From positions 676,664 through 699,982 of the forward strand of contig BFEA01000126.1 in NCBI GenBank assembly GCA_003427395.1: a stretch of DNA of 23,319 nt, given 5' to 3'. A model generated the notes under the pieces. The model saw nothing but the letters and a program-made list of their open reading frames with translations. It was not told the DNA's origin and did no database searches. Of this stretch, positions 1-9,105 are shown piece after piece. The DNA comes from Chara braunii (Eukaryota > Streptophyta > Charophyceae > Charales > Characeae). The position numbers were made by a program, and so were the translations under genes. How positions within the stretch are numbered: the first letter of the stretch is position 1; each line of letters starts with the position of its first letter.

Positions 1-540
1 GTAGTTCGTTTTTACGTAACAAATATCTGAAAATTTCTGATAAATCGCATTTCGTTTTGTCTGAAAATTCCCGATAGTAGCTTTTCTTTTCTCAGATATT
101 TCGCATACATAGCTGAAATTTCTGGAGTTTGTATTTTGTTCTCTAGGCATTTGGGATAAAGATAGAAATGGTCATATTCTCGGAAACTGGAATTATTCTT
201 TTTTGAAAATCGCATTTCCATTCTATCTCGCAAATTTTTTTTTGAAAATCGAATCTTGAGAAGCCTACCAATATTGCGTTAGGCATATTCGGAGGTTGCT
301 ATATTCTCAGAAACTAGATTTCGTTCTTTTCTGAAAATCGCATCTTTACTCCATTTCGCAAAAAAAATTTCAAGATTGCAGTTTGTAAAAGCCAAAACTT
401 TTGGGAACCTAGCCTAGATCTCGTTCATAGTACTCTTCTGACATGTCCTACTCATAATAGATCGACAGATATACAAAAAAAAAAGAAAAAAGAAAAAGGA
501 AGTAGTCCTCTTTTATTTTTATTTTTTTTATTTTATCTGT
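1..540. repeat. AT-rich DNA with a degenerate ~127-bp direct repeat
   Basis: No gene is visible. The phrase ATATTCTCGGAAACTGG at 174 returns as ATATTCTCAGAAACTAG at 301, and both are followed by a TTCT..GAAAATCGCAT..TCGCAAA block, giving a direct repeat with a 127-bp period. The word GAAAATCGCAT or a close variant also occurs near 41, 206, 244 and 332, suggesting more degraded units. The stretch ends in A-rich and T-rich simple sequence (472-537). I see no coding or RNA signal in it. Confidence 0.6.
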
Positions 541-630
541 TGATTAGGGTCGGGGGCAAGTATTGTTGGGTTGTTTTCCTACCTACGTTTTCCCTCCCAC
601 CCACCCTTTGCATGCATTTTCCGTGTGGGT

Positions 631-826
631 ACAGTGACACGTCAGCAGTGCCACGTCAGACACAGTGCCACATCAACAGTGCCACGACAGACACAGTGTC
701 ACATCAGCAGTGCCACGTCAGCAGTGTCACGTCAGCAGTGTCACGTCAGCAGTGTCACGTCAGACACAGTGCCATGTCAGCAGTGCCACGTCAGCAGTGC
801 CACGTCAGACACAGTGCCACGTCAGC
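631..826. repeat. Minisatellite of 14/17-bp units carrying ACGTCA cores
   Basis: Two interchangeable unit types are strung together: a 14-mer of the form CACGTCAGCAGTGY and a 17-mer of the form CACGTCAGACACAGTGC. I count about a dozen units, most keeping the CACGTCA core. CCACGTCA (TGACGTGG on the other strand) is the known core of plant G/C-hybrid bZIP sites and of UPRE-type elements. The array ends a few bases before the gag reading frame of the Ty3 element, so it may belong to the element's leader or mark a recombination junction. Whether it binds anything is inference. It is open in several frames because it is repetitive, not because it is coding. Confidence 0.85.
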
Positions 827-830
827 ATGA

Positions 831-2434
831 CAGGGACAGCCCTGGGCATGCCAGGCCAACGAGACTCTGGCTGAGTACAAACAGCAGATCCAGCCTCAAA
901 TCCATCTGATTGAGGCTGAGGAAAAGCGCCTGCTGGCCGAGGCTGCCCACGTACAGGCTGAAAGAGCGGCAGCAGCAGAGAAGCTGCGGCTACAGGCCGA
1001 GGCTGACGCAGCTACCCAGGCTCGCCGCAAGGAAGCCCAGGATCTGCTGCAGCCGCATGAAGCAACCAGCATAGAGAGACTCAAGTTCTGGCATTTTGAA
1101 CCGAACGGCGACGAGGCAACACCGGAAGAGCAGCATAAGGAGTTCCTCTCCAAACTCGTGACACGGTTGTTGTGTGCTTGCAACTACCAACGGTCCGAGT
1201 TGGAGAAACAGTACCAGGACCTGACGCAACAGCATCAGGAGTTGGTGACGCTCCGCCGCACAGTGCAGAGCCACGAGGATGCAACTCGGGCACTCAATGC
1301 CCGATTGCTGGACCTAGAACAGGCTGTTTCAGGACCAGCTGCTGGGGCTTCCAGCAGTGCAACCTCTAGCCACCAACTGGAGGAATGGGTTGACCACGTA
1401 GTGGCAATGCTCGGCGACATCAGCACCTTCGCTGCGCCGACCACCATCAGCAGTCAGTTGCATACCTTGAAGACCGAGGTCCAACAGCGGCAGTCGACGA
1501 ACGCGGATGGCAATCCGAAGTTGTACAAGATGCCAACTTTCCAACTAGACAAGTTCGACGACTACACGCAGCAGGATCCGGTCCTCTGGTGGGAAGCATT
1601 CACAACGAACTCAGGATTTTGCCCGTCGCCAAGCATGCGTACATCAGCGCCCTATTCATGAACTCAAAGGGCGGATGTCAGACCTGGTTGACCCACCAGG
1701 CAACCTCCCACGGCGTCGACGTACCGGACTTGAAGGACAAGATCACATGGGAGGAACTGACACAGCTGTGGAAGAAGCGGTTCATCATTGACGACGCGCC
1801 AACACTCGCCATCAACCGTCTGTTCACCATGTCACTGGGCAACACCGGAACACGGGATTGGCTCACGGAGTGGCAGAAGATTGCGGCAGTGCCCAATCTA
1901 GACTTGCCATTCACGCATTTACGCCGTGAGTTCTACAACAAGTCCTGTGATGCATTGAGCCAGGCTCTTGGTGATCACGAGCAGTACTCAACCTTCGCTG
2001 AGATCATTGACAAGGCAAGGGAAATCATCAAGACCAACAGGTCAGCTGCACACGAGAAGTCAACATGGCAGCCGACCTATGTGGAGAAGGTACGAACTGG
2101 TCCGCGACAGCAGCACTTCGCTGCAGTCCAGTCGGACAGTGGAGATAACCCAGCAGCCACTCCAGCATCAAGTGACGGAGATCAGGTGGCTGCTGTCCAG
2201 CCGCGAAGCAACAACAAGTCTCGCAATAATGGGAAGGCGAAATCTGCATCACAGGCCGGAAATGGACAACCAGTACAAGTTCCATGGGTCAAGTTCGGCT
2301 TGACCGAGGCGGAGTACAAGATCCGCGGCCGCTACGGCAGCTGCTATTGGTGCAACAACACCAAGCACAAGACCTCCCTATGCCAGGATCAGGGCAAGGA
2401 GGATGTGCGACCCCCCCTCAACTCAGGAAACTGA
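831..2434 (+). pseudogene. gag of the Ty3 chromovirus, frameshifted
   Basis: Gag forms the nucleocapsid particle of the retroelement. The frame is open from 831, after a TGA at 828-830, with no clear ATG before the coding sequence starts. The first ~75 residues are rich in Ala, Glu, Gln and Lys (for example QAEADAATQARRKEAQDLL) and look like a coiled coil. A retrotransposon-gag type region follows (WWEAFTT, then AYISALFMNSKGG). Near 1608 the frame shifts by one base, and the second part runs to the TGA at 2432-2434. Close to its end lies a perfect CX2CX4HX4C zinc knuckle (CYWCNNTKHKTSLC, about 2341-2382). Gag overlaps the pol frame at a run of seven C. Confidence 0.88.
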
Positions 2435-5400
2435 GTTCCGCGGAAGGTGAGGCGACTCCACCTTCCACTCCGCCAGATTCGGCCGCCTTGCTAGCGGCCT
2501 CCTGCACATCTGGGGAGGATGCGAATGTCGCAGGTTCTCGTTACACTTACGAGGACTATGCTGTCCACTTGGTTCCACCGCTGGACCAACCGCTCCACGT
2601 GCAACAATCTACCGCATGCACGGTTTCATCACCATCGGCAACCGATTTGGCAGCTTCGCCGCTATCTATCGTCGGGGATTCATCGTCGTGGTCAAGACTT
2701 GAGGTGCTCGACCCACTGACGTTCACGGACTTCCAGTGGACGCCCGTTCCCCCGACCGGACGATTGTCGAAACCGCATTGCAATGTGCTCATAGCATAAC
2801 TGCGAGATTACTTGCACACTGCAGTACCAGCTCCGTTGATGGACGCCGGAGTAGAGGTTGTCGACCTTCACGCTTACATTTCGAAGATCGACCGCGAGTT
2901 CAAGACGCAACGGTACGACGACATCGACGCACCATTGCTATATATACGCATTCAGATCGGAGAGGCGACCTGCAACACCTTGATCGATTGCGGAGCAACT
3001 CGCAACTACATCAGCCAGGACTTCATGGTGCGCGCCGACCTTGGCCCACGCGTCCGGAGGAAGTCCCAGCCTACGCAAGTCACATTGGCGGACGGTCACA
3101 CGCACAAGTCAATCGACTGGTGCATTGACAGCGTCCCAGTGTACTTTGCCCCTCGCGCAAGTGAGGCAGTGTCCTTTGAAATTCTGGACACCAAATTCGA
3201 CATGATCTTGGGCATGTCATGGCTGCGAAGCAAGGATCACCCAGTGAACTTCTTCAACCGCACCGTTCACGTTCGTGATCGGAACGGAGTATTAGTTTCA
3301 TGCACGGTGCCTCTTCCTCATCCTTCGATTAGCTGCCACGTGGTATCCGCGGCAAGCATGCGAGTTTCCATCATCAGAGATGACATCGAGGAGACGGGGG
3401 TGTGTTTTCTCCACGCCCTCTCGCCCCATGACGCTTCATCGATGGACTCATCTTCGGATCCACGCATCACCGAGCTTCTCGACGCCTACAACGACGTGTT
3501 CGAAGGCCCGCATGGAGTAGTACCGGATCGACCCATCCGCCACGAGATCATCCTCGAGGACGGGGCCGTACCTCCACGCGGTTGCATCTACCGAATGAGC
3601 GAGGAAGAGTTAAGTGTGCTTCGGGCACAACTCGACGACCTTCTAGAGAAAGGCTGGATTCGGCCTAGCTCATCGCCATACGGTGCTCCTGTTCTCTTCG
3701 TCCGGAAGAAGAACAAGGATTTGCGGTTGTGCATCGATTATCGCAAGCTCAACGCGTAGACAATCAGAAACGCCGGCCCTCTCCCACGCATCGACGATCT
3801 TCTCGAGCGATTGGGCGGGGCCAAGTTTTTCTCCAAGCTAGACCTCAAGTCGGGATATCACCAACTCGAGATTCGCAAGGAGGATTGCTACAAGACCGCG
3901 TTCAAGACACGGTATGGGCATTTCGAATGGCTGGTCATGCCGTTTGGCCTTACGAATGCCCCAGCCACTTTGCAAGCGGCTATGACAACGGAGTTTCGAC
4001 ACATGCTGGATCGTTTTGTACTCATCTACCTCGACGACATCTTGGTGTACAGTCGGAGTTTGGAAGAGCATGTGGAACACTTGCGCACCGTTTTGGAGCG
4101 GCTACGACAGGCCAAGTACAAAGCAAACCGCGACAAGTGCGAATTCGCACAGCAGGAGCTGGAGTATTTGGGCCATTATGTAATGCCGCTAGGCATCCGT
4201 CCACTCGCGGACAAGATCGATGCCCTACGAGTATGGCCCGGGCCCACCAACACCACGGACGTTCGTTCATTCATGGGATTGGCGGGCTACTATCAGCGAT
4301 TCATCACCGGATACTCCAGGATTGTTGCACCTATGACGAGGTTACAGTCGCCAAAGGTGCCATTTGTATTCGATGACGACGCACCCCGGTCATTCCAAAC
4401 ACTTAAGATGGCTATGCTCATGGCACCCGTCCTTAGCATCTATGACCCCACCTTGCCGACGAGAGTGACTACAAGCACTTCCGGCTATGACATTGGGGCA
4501 GTCTTGGAAGAGCACGACGGCGACGACTGGCACCCTGTGGAGTATTTCAGCCACAAAGTGCCTCCCATCAACTCGCTTGATGATGCAAGGAAGAAGGAGC
4601 TACCCGCGTTCGTCATGGCTCTCAAGCAATGGCGACACTTCCTCCTTGGGCGTCATAGGTTCACACGGGTCACAGACAACAATCCATTGACCTACTACAA
4701 GACGCAAGATACGGTGAGCAGCACGATCGGACGATGGATGTACTTCATCGACCAGTTTGACTTCACACCGAAACATCTTCCCGACCTCTCAAATCGCGGA
4801 GCCGATGCACTCTCGCGAAGATCTGATCTTTGCGCTATGACACATCATGCCTTCGCATTCGACGAGGAGCTTCAGCGACACTTTATCCGGGCATACGAGT
4901 CTGATCCGGACTTCGCCACGCTATATGCACAGCTATCTTCGGATCACCCGCCGGCCAGCCACTATCGCATTGCCGACGGGTACTTGCTTCTCCACTCAAG
5001 AGGCAAGGACTTACTATGTGTCCCACACGACCGCCGTCTTCGGACTCGCCTCCTCGGCGAGTATCATGATTCGCGACTCGCCGGCCATTTCGGAGTCAAC
5101 CACACTACTGCACGGCTTCGACAGCGATTCTGATGACCCGATTTCATTACCGACGCCACTCGGTATTGCGACTCTTGCGAAGTTTGCCGACGCAGCAAGC
5201 CCCGCAACCGCAATCCTTACGGCGAGTTACGTTCGATGCCTATCCCACGAGAAGGTGGTCTCTCCATTGCCATGGACGTCACCGGTCCGTTTCCCTGCGA
5301 CCGGCTCGGGCACGACGGCATCCTCACGGTTGTGGACCGATTGAGTAAGTACGCGCGCTTTCTCCCTTGCAATTACTACTCCACGGCTCCCGAGCTGGTA

Positions 5401-6417
5401 CGCCTCTTGCACACCGGTTGGATTTGTGGCCACGGTGTACTAGAAGACATAGTCAGCGACCGCGACACTCGTTTCATGTCAACATTTTGGACTGCGCTCA
5501 TGCAGGAGTCCGACACGACGATGAAACCAAGTTCGGCTCGACATTCACATACAGACGGGCAGACGGAGCGGGCACATCAAACCGCTTAAATGATGCTTCG
5601 TACGCTCATCCGTCCGGACCAGAAAGATTGGGTTGACCGTCTCCCCGACATCGAGTTCGCCTACAACACTTCGGTGCATCCGGCGATCGGCGTGACTCCA
5701 TTCGAGTTGCACCACGGTGGACGGAAAGGCCGGATCTTCGCCGACCTTCTCCTCCCTCGACCAGTCGACATTGATGCTGCCTGCTCTCCCGCTTTCGTCC
5801 GGAAGTACAGGGAACTGCTGACTCAAGCCCGCGCAAACATGCAAAAGGCTCAAGTCCGCATGCAGCAGCAAGCCAACAGGCGTCGCGTACCATGTCCCAT
5901 CCGCGCCGGTGATCTGGTTTGGGTCTCCGCGGAAGAGTTTGCACTGGAACAGGATGTTTCACACAAACTGCTTCCCAAGTGGTTTGGACCTTGGTCGGTG
6001 ACAGCAGCCGCGGGAGATGAGCCCGATGACCCTCCATTTGTGATCAACATTCCAGAGCATTTGACGGTCCATCCGGTCTTCCACGCCTCGAAGCTGGCAA
6101 CATACACGCCAGCCAAGAGCGACGACTTTCCAGGCCGATGATCGCATGACCCTCCTTCTATGGATGGTCATCAGGAAGTTGACCGCGTCATCACCGACCG
6201 CAAGTACGGCAGCAAGCCGCGGCAGCACAAAGTCACATTCAAAGCATGCGATCGCGACGACACTCGGTGGATTTCAGGCGCAGATTTGAAAGCATCCGCA
6301 CCGCTGATCTACACGCATTATGAAAAGCGGAGGTTAGCTCAGGAAGCTTCACGACCAGCCCCTCCCACCCGGATTGTGGTCCCTCCCTCAGACAGACAGT
6401 TTCGCCCTCCCAGGTAA
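2410..6417 (+). pseudogene. pol of the Ty3 chromovirus: protease, RT, RNase H, integrase, chromodomain; six stops
   Basis: One frame carries the whole polyprotein without a frameshift over 4 kb, broken by stops at 2797 (TAA), 3757 (TAG), 5131 and 5134 (TGA TGA), 5587 (TAA) and 6139 (TGA). Domains in order: aspartic protease with active-site word LIDCGAT near 2980, where Cys replaces the usual Ser/Thr; RT with SKLDLKSGYHQ, MPFGLTNAP and the catalytic YLDD at 4027-4038; RNase H with TDNNPL and ADALSRR, but Ser where the first catalytic Asp is expected (TTSTSGYDIGAVL); integrase with an HH-CC zinc region (5060-5200) and a D,D35E triad at 5275, 5458 and 5566; then a FGPW module and a chromodomain (about 6170-6330) that in this branch targets integration to chromatin. 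The double stop at 5131 replaces the Trp pair normal in the FWWP word. Confidence 0.93.
2411..2417 (+). other. C7 run at the gag-pol frame overlap
   Basis: Pol lies in the -1 frame relative to the second half of gag. The overlap holds a run of seven C, 14 bases before the gag stop at 2432. In gag phase it reads CGA CCC CCC CTC, so two tRNA-Pro could slip back by one. The heptamer is A CCC CCC, not a canonical X XXY YYZ site. It may be a real programmed frameshift or simply a homopolymer indel in a dead copy. Confidence 0.4.
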
Positions 6418-6429
6418 GCTCGGTTCTTC

Positions 6430-6442
6430 AAGGAGGGGGGGG
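6430..6442 (+). promoter_or_regulatory. Polypurine tract of the Ty3 element
   Basis: The purine run AAGGAGGGGGGGG (the first A at 6430) lies directly before TGTGGCATAC, the start of the 3' LTR, and just after the pol stop at 6415-6417. This is the position and composition expected of the plus-strand primer of an LTR retroelement. Confidence 0.85.
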
Positions 6443-6558
6443 TGTGGCATACTGCGTAGCCACACGGGCCATGCAGGGCCCGTCCCGGACTTTCAGCCTA
6501 AAAGCCTAAAACTTAGGGTTTACAGGCCCCGGTCGTTTTAGCCTAAAAGCTGAAAAAC

Positions 6559-6654
6559 GAGGGCCTGTAGGTCCTACTCCGTTTCAGCCTATTTCTGGGT
6601 CTTTCAGACCCAGAGGTTTTCCAGCCTGAAACGGAGGGCCTTTTTCCGGCCCTC
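6559..6654 (+). repeat. Nested hairpin in the LTR
   Basis: Three pairs of arms are nested: GAGGGCC (6559-6565) with GGCCCTC (6648-6654), CTCCGTTTCAG (6577-6587) with CTGAAACGGAG (6626-6636), and TCTGGGTC (6594-6601) with GACCCAGA (6607-6614) around a 5-nt loop. All listed arms pair perfectly. In transcripts it would fold into a long stem with internal loops; a role in RNA packaging or 3'-end formation is possible but unproven. Confidence 0.8.
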
Positions 6655-6959
6655 ATTGTTTCGACCACCCCTAAGACTCAGGCACGAATACAGGGTTTCG
6701 GAACAGACCAGAAATAGCCTGTTCCTCACGAGCTTGAGCAGGAGCTGCAGCTGCAGCCCCTGCCTCCCTTCGGCATTGGCAAGAGCAGCCTCCTGGGCTG
6801 CTCGCACGAGTCAGGAGGCACACCTGGTAGTACATAGGAAGTTCCCATGCACTTCACGGGTAGGTGGTTGTCAGTAGGCACGGGTAGTCTTCAGGATTCG
6901 GCCACAGCACTCAGGAGGAGCGCTGCAGTAGTCTTCAGCGCTAGGCAGTAGTATTAGCG

Positions 6960-7108
6960 CTAGCTGTAGTCTTCGGCGCTGGGCGCCCATAGCCATAGAG
7001 TAGTCTTCAGCGCTGGGCGCTGCTAGGTGGTAGNCTAGCTGTAGTCTTCGGCGCTGGGCGCCCATAGCCATAGAGTAGTCTTCAGCGCTGGGCGCTGCTA
7101 GGTGGTAG
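6960..7108. repeat. 75-bp tandem duplication split by a single N
   Basis: Two identical 74-bp copies occupy 6960-7033 and 7035-7108, separated by one N at 7034. Each copy is built from two related halves with the shared word TAGTCTTCRGCGCTGGGCGC. Further diverged half units lie upstream at about 6885-6955. The N exactly at the junction suggests the assembler was unsure how many copies exist. Confidence 0.9.
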
Positions 7109-7606
7109 ATCGTAGAGTTGGGAGAGATATTGGCGGAGGCCAGGGGTACTTACCCGTGGCGCCATCGCACCAGCTCAATCTTCGTGGTACCTGCATCAAG
7201 GCGCCAACTTCACAGGTTAGTACTGGACACAGAGAGAGAGAGAGAGAGTTCTTCTTCTTCCTCTTCTAAGTCCACCATCTCTTCTCACCCTCTCGCCACC
7301 TGACTTCTCAGACTACGACAGAGAGAGAAAGAGTTGTGACTTGAGACTTGACGAAATTGGATCCAGACTGGACATTGGGATTCAGACATTCCGACGAGGG
7401 ACTATTTGGGCCTGTACCGAGACTTGGTGTTGACGACATTCCCATCTTCCCCTCCTCTTTCGTCTAACCCCTCCTTCTTCGTCTGTGTATGGTTGGGGCT
7501 GGCGCTGTCTTCTTGTGTGAAGCGCCAGACCCCCTTCACACCAGATAACGATGATGATGATGATGTGTGTTCAGGGCTGCATTGCAATATTGATTGTTCG
7601 GATCAT

Positions 7607-7618
7607 TGGTATCTAAGT
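7607..7618 (+). other. Primer-binding-site-like sequence after the 3' LTR
   Basis: TGGTATCTAAGT resembles TGGTATCAGAGC, the common plant Ty3 primer site complementary to initiator-Met tRNA. The first seven bases match and later ones are mixed. It lies two bases after the proposed LTR end. A primer site belongs after a 5' LTR, so this is either a remnant of a second, tandem internal region or chance. Confidence 0.35.
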
Positions 7619-7776
7619 CTTCCGTTTGCGCCATCTTGTACTTTGTATTGAGAGGTCGGTTCTTGTTCTGGTCTGCACGTTACAGTACGCAACACAGCAC
7701 CTGCTGATCCGCAGGAATAGATCGGAGCCTTTTGTCAAAAAGCAAACAAACAAACGAACAAACAAACCAAAAGCGC

Positions 7777-7887
7777 CTACCGTCTTCACCCGAATAGAAC
7801 GCCCGGTCATTATAGCTGCATTTAGCCCACCTTTCAGTCCAGATGCAGCGATAATGACCAGACATTCTATTCGGGTGAGGACGGTAG
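7777..7887. repeat. 111-bp fold-back element, MITE- or miRNA-precursor-like
   Basis: Two 45-bp arms, 7777-7821 and 7843-7887, are inverted copies matching at about 40 of 45 positions around a 21-nt loop. The differences are mostly C/T, so on one strand or the other several become G:U pairs. Ends read CTACCGTC and GACGGTAG. No clear target-site duplication borders it. It could be a small MITE, or a transcribed hairpin that feeds small-RNA production. Confidence 0.8.
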
Positions 7888-7994
7888 TTGACAACAAGGC
7901 ACAGTTGACAACAAGGCATAGCACTAGACTAAGGGCGTCACCACACCGCTGTCTAAAAGAAAACAAAAGGAATCCATCTGCCGCAGAAAGGAGT

Positions 7995-8034
7995 AAGATG
8001 CATCCATTGCTATTCATAGTAAGGGATGCATCTT
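7995..8034. repeat. 11-bp stem hairpin
   Basis: AAGATGCATCC (7995-8005) and GGATGCATCTT (8024-8034) are perfect inverted copies around an 18-nt loop. Each arm also contains the palindrome ATGCAT. It lies in non-coding DNA and no function can be assigned. Confidence 0.75.
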
Positions 8035-8246
8035 GCCACGCTCTGCGTTAAAATGCACTGGAAGTTTTTCATTTCGACAGTGGTGTGGCGAGGCCCTAAG
8101 TAGGAATCAGAAAGGACAAGAGTAGTTTAGCAGCGGACAGCTCAGCTAAATACAACTGTTACAGTAGCACCCAGCAGATAACTGTAAAGAAAACTCTTTA
8201 TAGAAAACAGAAAAAAAGACAAAAAAAAAAAAACAAGAGGAGCATC

Positions 8247-8260
8247 GAGTACACAACAGC
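8247..8260 (+). repeat. Left target-site duplication of the eL34 retrocopy
   Basis: GAGTACACAACAGC at 8247-8260 is identical to 9106-9119, which follows the poly(A). The pair brackets the retrocopy exactly and marks target-primed insertion. The empty site would be ordinary satellite sequence of the family seen at 20.2-21.3 kb. Confidence 0.93.
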
Positions 8261-8318
8261 CTTCCTTTCCACATCGCGTTCAGCAGATCATCGAGCAGTG
8301 TAGCACCAAATAGCAACC
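8261..8318 (+). other. 5' UTR of the eL34 retrocopy with TOP-like start
   Basis: The insert begins CTTCCTTTCC directly after the left duplication. A C followed by a pyrimidine run at the cap site is the 5'TOP motif that governs translation of ribosomal-protein mRNAs. Because the insert starts right here, the copied mRNA was probably full length, and 8261 should correspond to the transcription start of the parent gene. The UTR is about 58 nt. Confidence 0.75.
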
Positions 8319-8709
8319 ATAGTGCAGCGTTTAACGTACCACAGGCGGCACTTGTACGCCACGAAGTCATATCAGACGCGAGTTGTCAAGACGCCAGGTG
8401 GGTGTCTCACATCCCAGTACCCAGGGAAGAGAGGGCAGGGACGCAAATGCGCCAAGCATCCCAAGAGACTACCTGGGATACCCCATAGGCATCCTACGGA
8501 CTACAAGAGGATGTCCCTCAGACAGAAGAGAGTGAATCTAGATGATGTCCCTCAGACAGAAGAGAGTAAACCAAGCATACGGTGGAAGCATGTGCGCTAA
8601 TTAAGTCAGAGAAAGGATCGTGAGAGTGTTCCTCGTCGAGGAGCAGAAGACAGTAAAGAAGGTACTGAAGGTTACGAAGCTGAAGGAGAAGGCGGTGGCG
8701 AAGGCTTAG
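8319..8709 (+). pseudogene. RPL34: Processed pseudogene of large-subunit ribosomal protein eL34
   Basis: eL34 is a basic protein of the 60S ribosomal subunit. The copy starts ATA GTG CAG where ATG GTG CAG is expected, then reads VQRLTY, ATKS, RVVKTPGG, and after a break AYGGSMCA, RVFLVEEQK and VKKVLK, ending TAG at 8707-8709. Without the duplication it would be about 118 residues, the normal family length. It has no introns. Three lesions kill it: the lost start codon, a 34-bp tandem duplication (ATGTCCCTC at 8511 and again at 8545) that shifts the frame, and a TAA at 8602-8604 where family members have the second Cys of the MCAxC word. Flanking 14-bp duplications and poly(A) prove retroposition. 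Confidence 0.93.
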
Positions 8710-9105
8710 GCTTAGACAGCAGATAGATTTCGGCTTTGTGCTGATTTCCTTTTTGCCTATCCTCGTTCTCTCCGGCTCTGTTTTTCAGATGGCTCCTGAT
8801 GTGTCCTGGATCTTGTAATCAAGTGAACACACGTGCTTCCAAGACCTAAACTTCCATGGACTCGTTCATAACCTCGGGAATCCTGTTTTCACCGTGGTTC
8901 CTTGCAGACTTTCGTTCACGGGTTCGAGCAGGTTTTCGTTTAAGGCGGCTGTTTGAAATAGCAGGTTCGCACTAAACACAGGTGTTAGTTCTTTTGACCT
9001 CCCAGCAGAGCAGATACTTCTGGGGGCAAGGCTAGAGAGGGCCTCTTCAGAACCAATTTGTTTTGAAATCATTTTCGTCGTTGATCAGTTGACCTAAAAA
9101 AAAAA
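8710..9105 (+). other. 3' UTR and poly(A) tail of the eL34 retrocopy
   Basis: Sequence between the eL34 stop and the right duplication is the copied 3' UTR, about 386 nt, ending in ten A (9096-9105). There is no AATAAA near the tail. TGTAA, a polyadenylation word in green algae, occurs at about 8814 but too far upstream to have set this end. Confidence 0.8.

Larger units (their letters stand above)
831..7605 (+). mobile_element. Ty3/gypsy chromovirus, defective, 5' LTR not visible
   Basis: The order gag, protease, reverse transcriptase, RNase H, integrase, chromodomain, polypurine tract, 3' LTR identifies a Ty3/gypsy element of the chromovirus branch. The 3' LTR opens with TGTGGCATAC at 6443. 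Neither that sequence nor the end of the LTR occurs in bases 1-830, so the 5' LTR and primer-binding site are missing, replaced, or beyond the window behind inserted DNA. With one frameshift in gag and six stop codons in pol it cannot make its proteins. The 5' limit given here is the start of the open gag frame, not a proven element boundary. Confidence 0.9.
6443..7605 (+). mobile_element. 3' LTR of the Ty3 chromovirus (~1163 bp)
   Basis: It starts with TG directly after the polypurine tract and is proposed to end with CA at 7605, because a sequence resembling an initiator-Met tRNA primer site follows at 7607. No second LTR is in the window to confirm the ends. It holds a perfect 8-bp hairpin inside a longer 96-bp imperfect inverted repeat (6559-6654), a 75-bp tandem duplication (6960-7108), a short GA tract at 7231 and a CT-rich segment at 7250-7300. 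The middle is full of AGTCTTCRGCGCT words. No proven promoter or polyadenylation site can be named. Confidence 0.75.
7619..8246. other. Non-coding stretch between LTR and eL34 retrocopy
   Basis: No gene is recognised. It contains a CAAA-type simple repeat (7738-7770), the fold-back element at 7777-7887, a 17-bp tandem duplication AGTTGACAACAAGGCAY (7886-7902 and 7903-7919), a hairpin at 7995-8034, and from about 8100 diverged satellite sequence (GGACAGCTCAGCTAAATACA) like that at 20.2-21.3 kb. An A-rich tract occupies 8199-8235. The overlapping open frames on both strands come from the fold-back palindrome. Confidence 0.6.

Noticed and set aside
540-909. Three overlapping plus-strand frames rich in Cys, His and Ser over the minisatellite
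   Set aside because: The same short DNA repeat is open in all three frames; it is a product of the repeat, not a metal-binding protein.
1678-2285. Minus-strand frames opposite gag and pol
   Set aside because: Shadow frames of the GC-rich retroelement coding strand.
2950-3760. CRISPR or other short-spacer arrays in the window
   Set aside because: No regularly spaced identical repeats with unique spacers; the tandem repeats present are minisatellites and satellites of a eukaryotic genome.
8925-8945. B-box-like GGTTCGAGCAG
   Set aside because: No A box or tRNA fold upstream; it is within the eL34 3' UTR.
8866-9072. Minus-strand 68-codon frame
   Set aside because: It lies inside the 3' UTR of the eL34 retrocopy and shows no motif.
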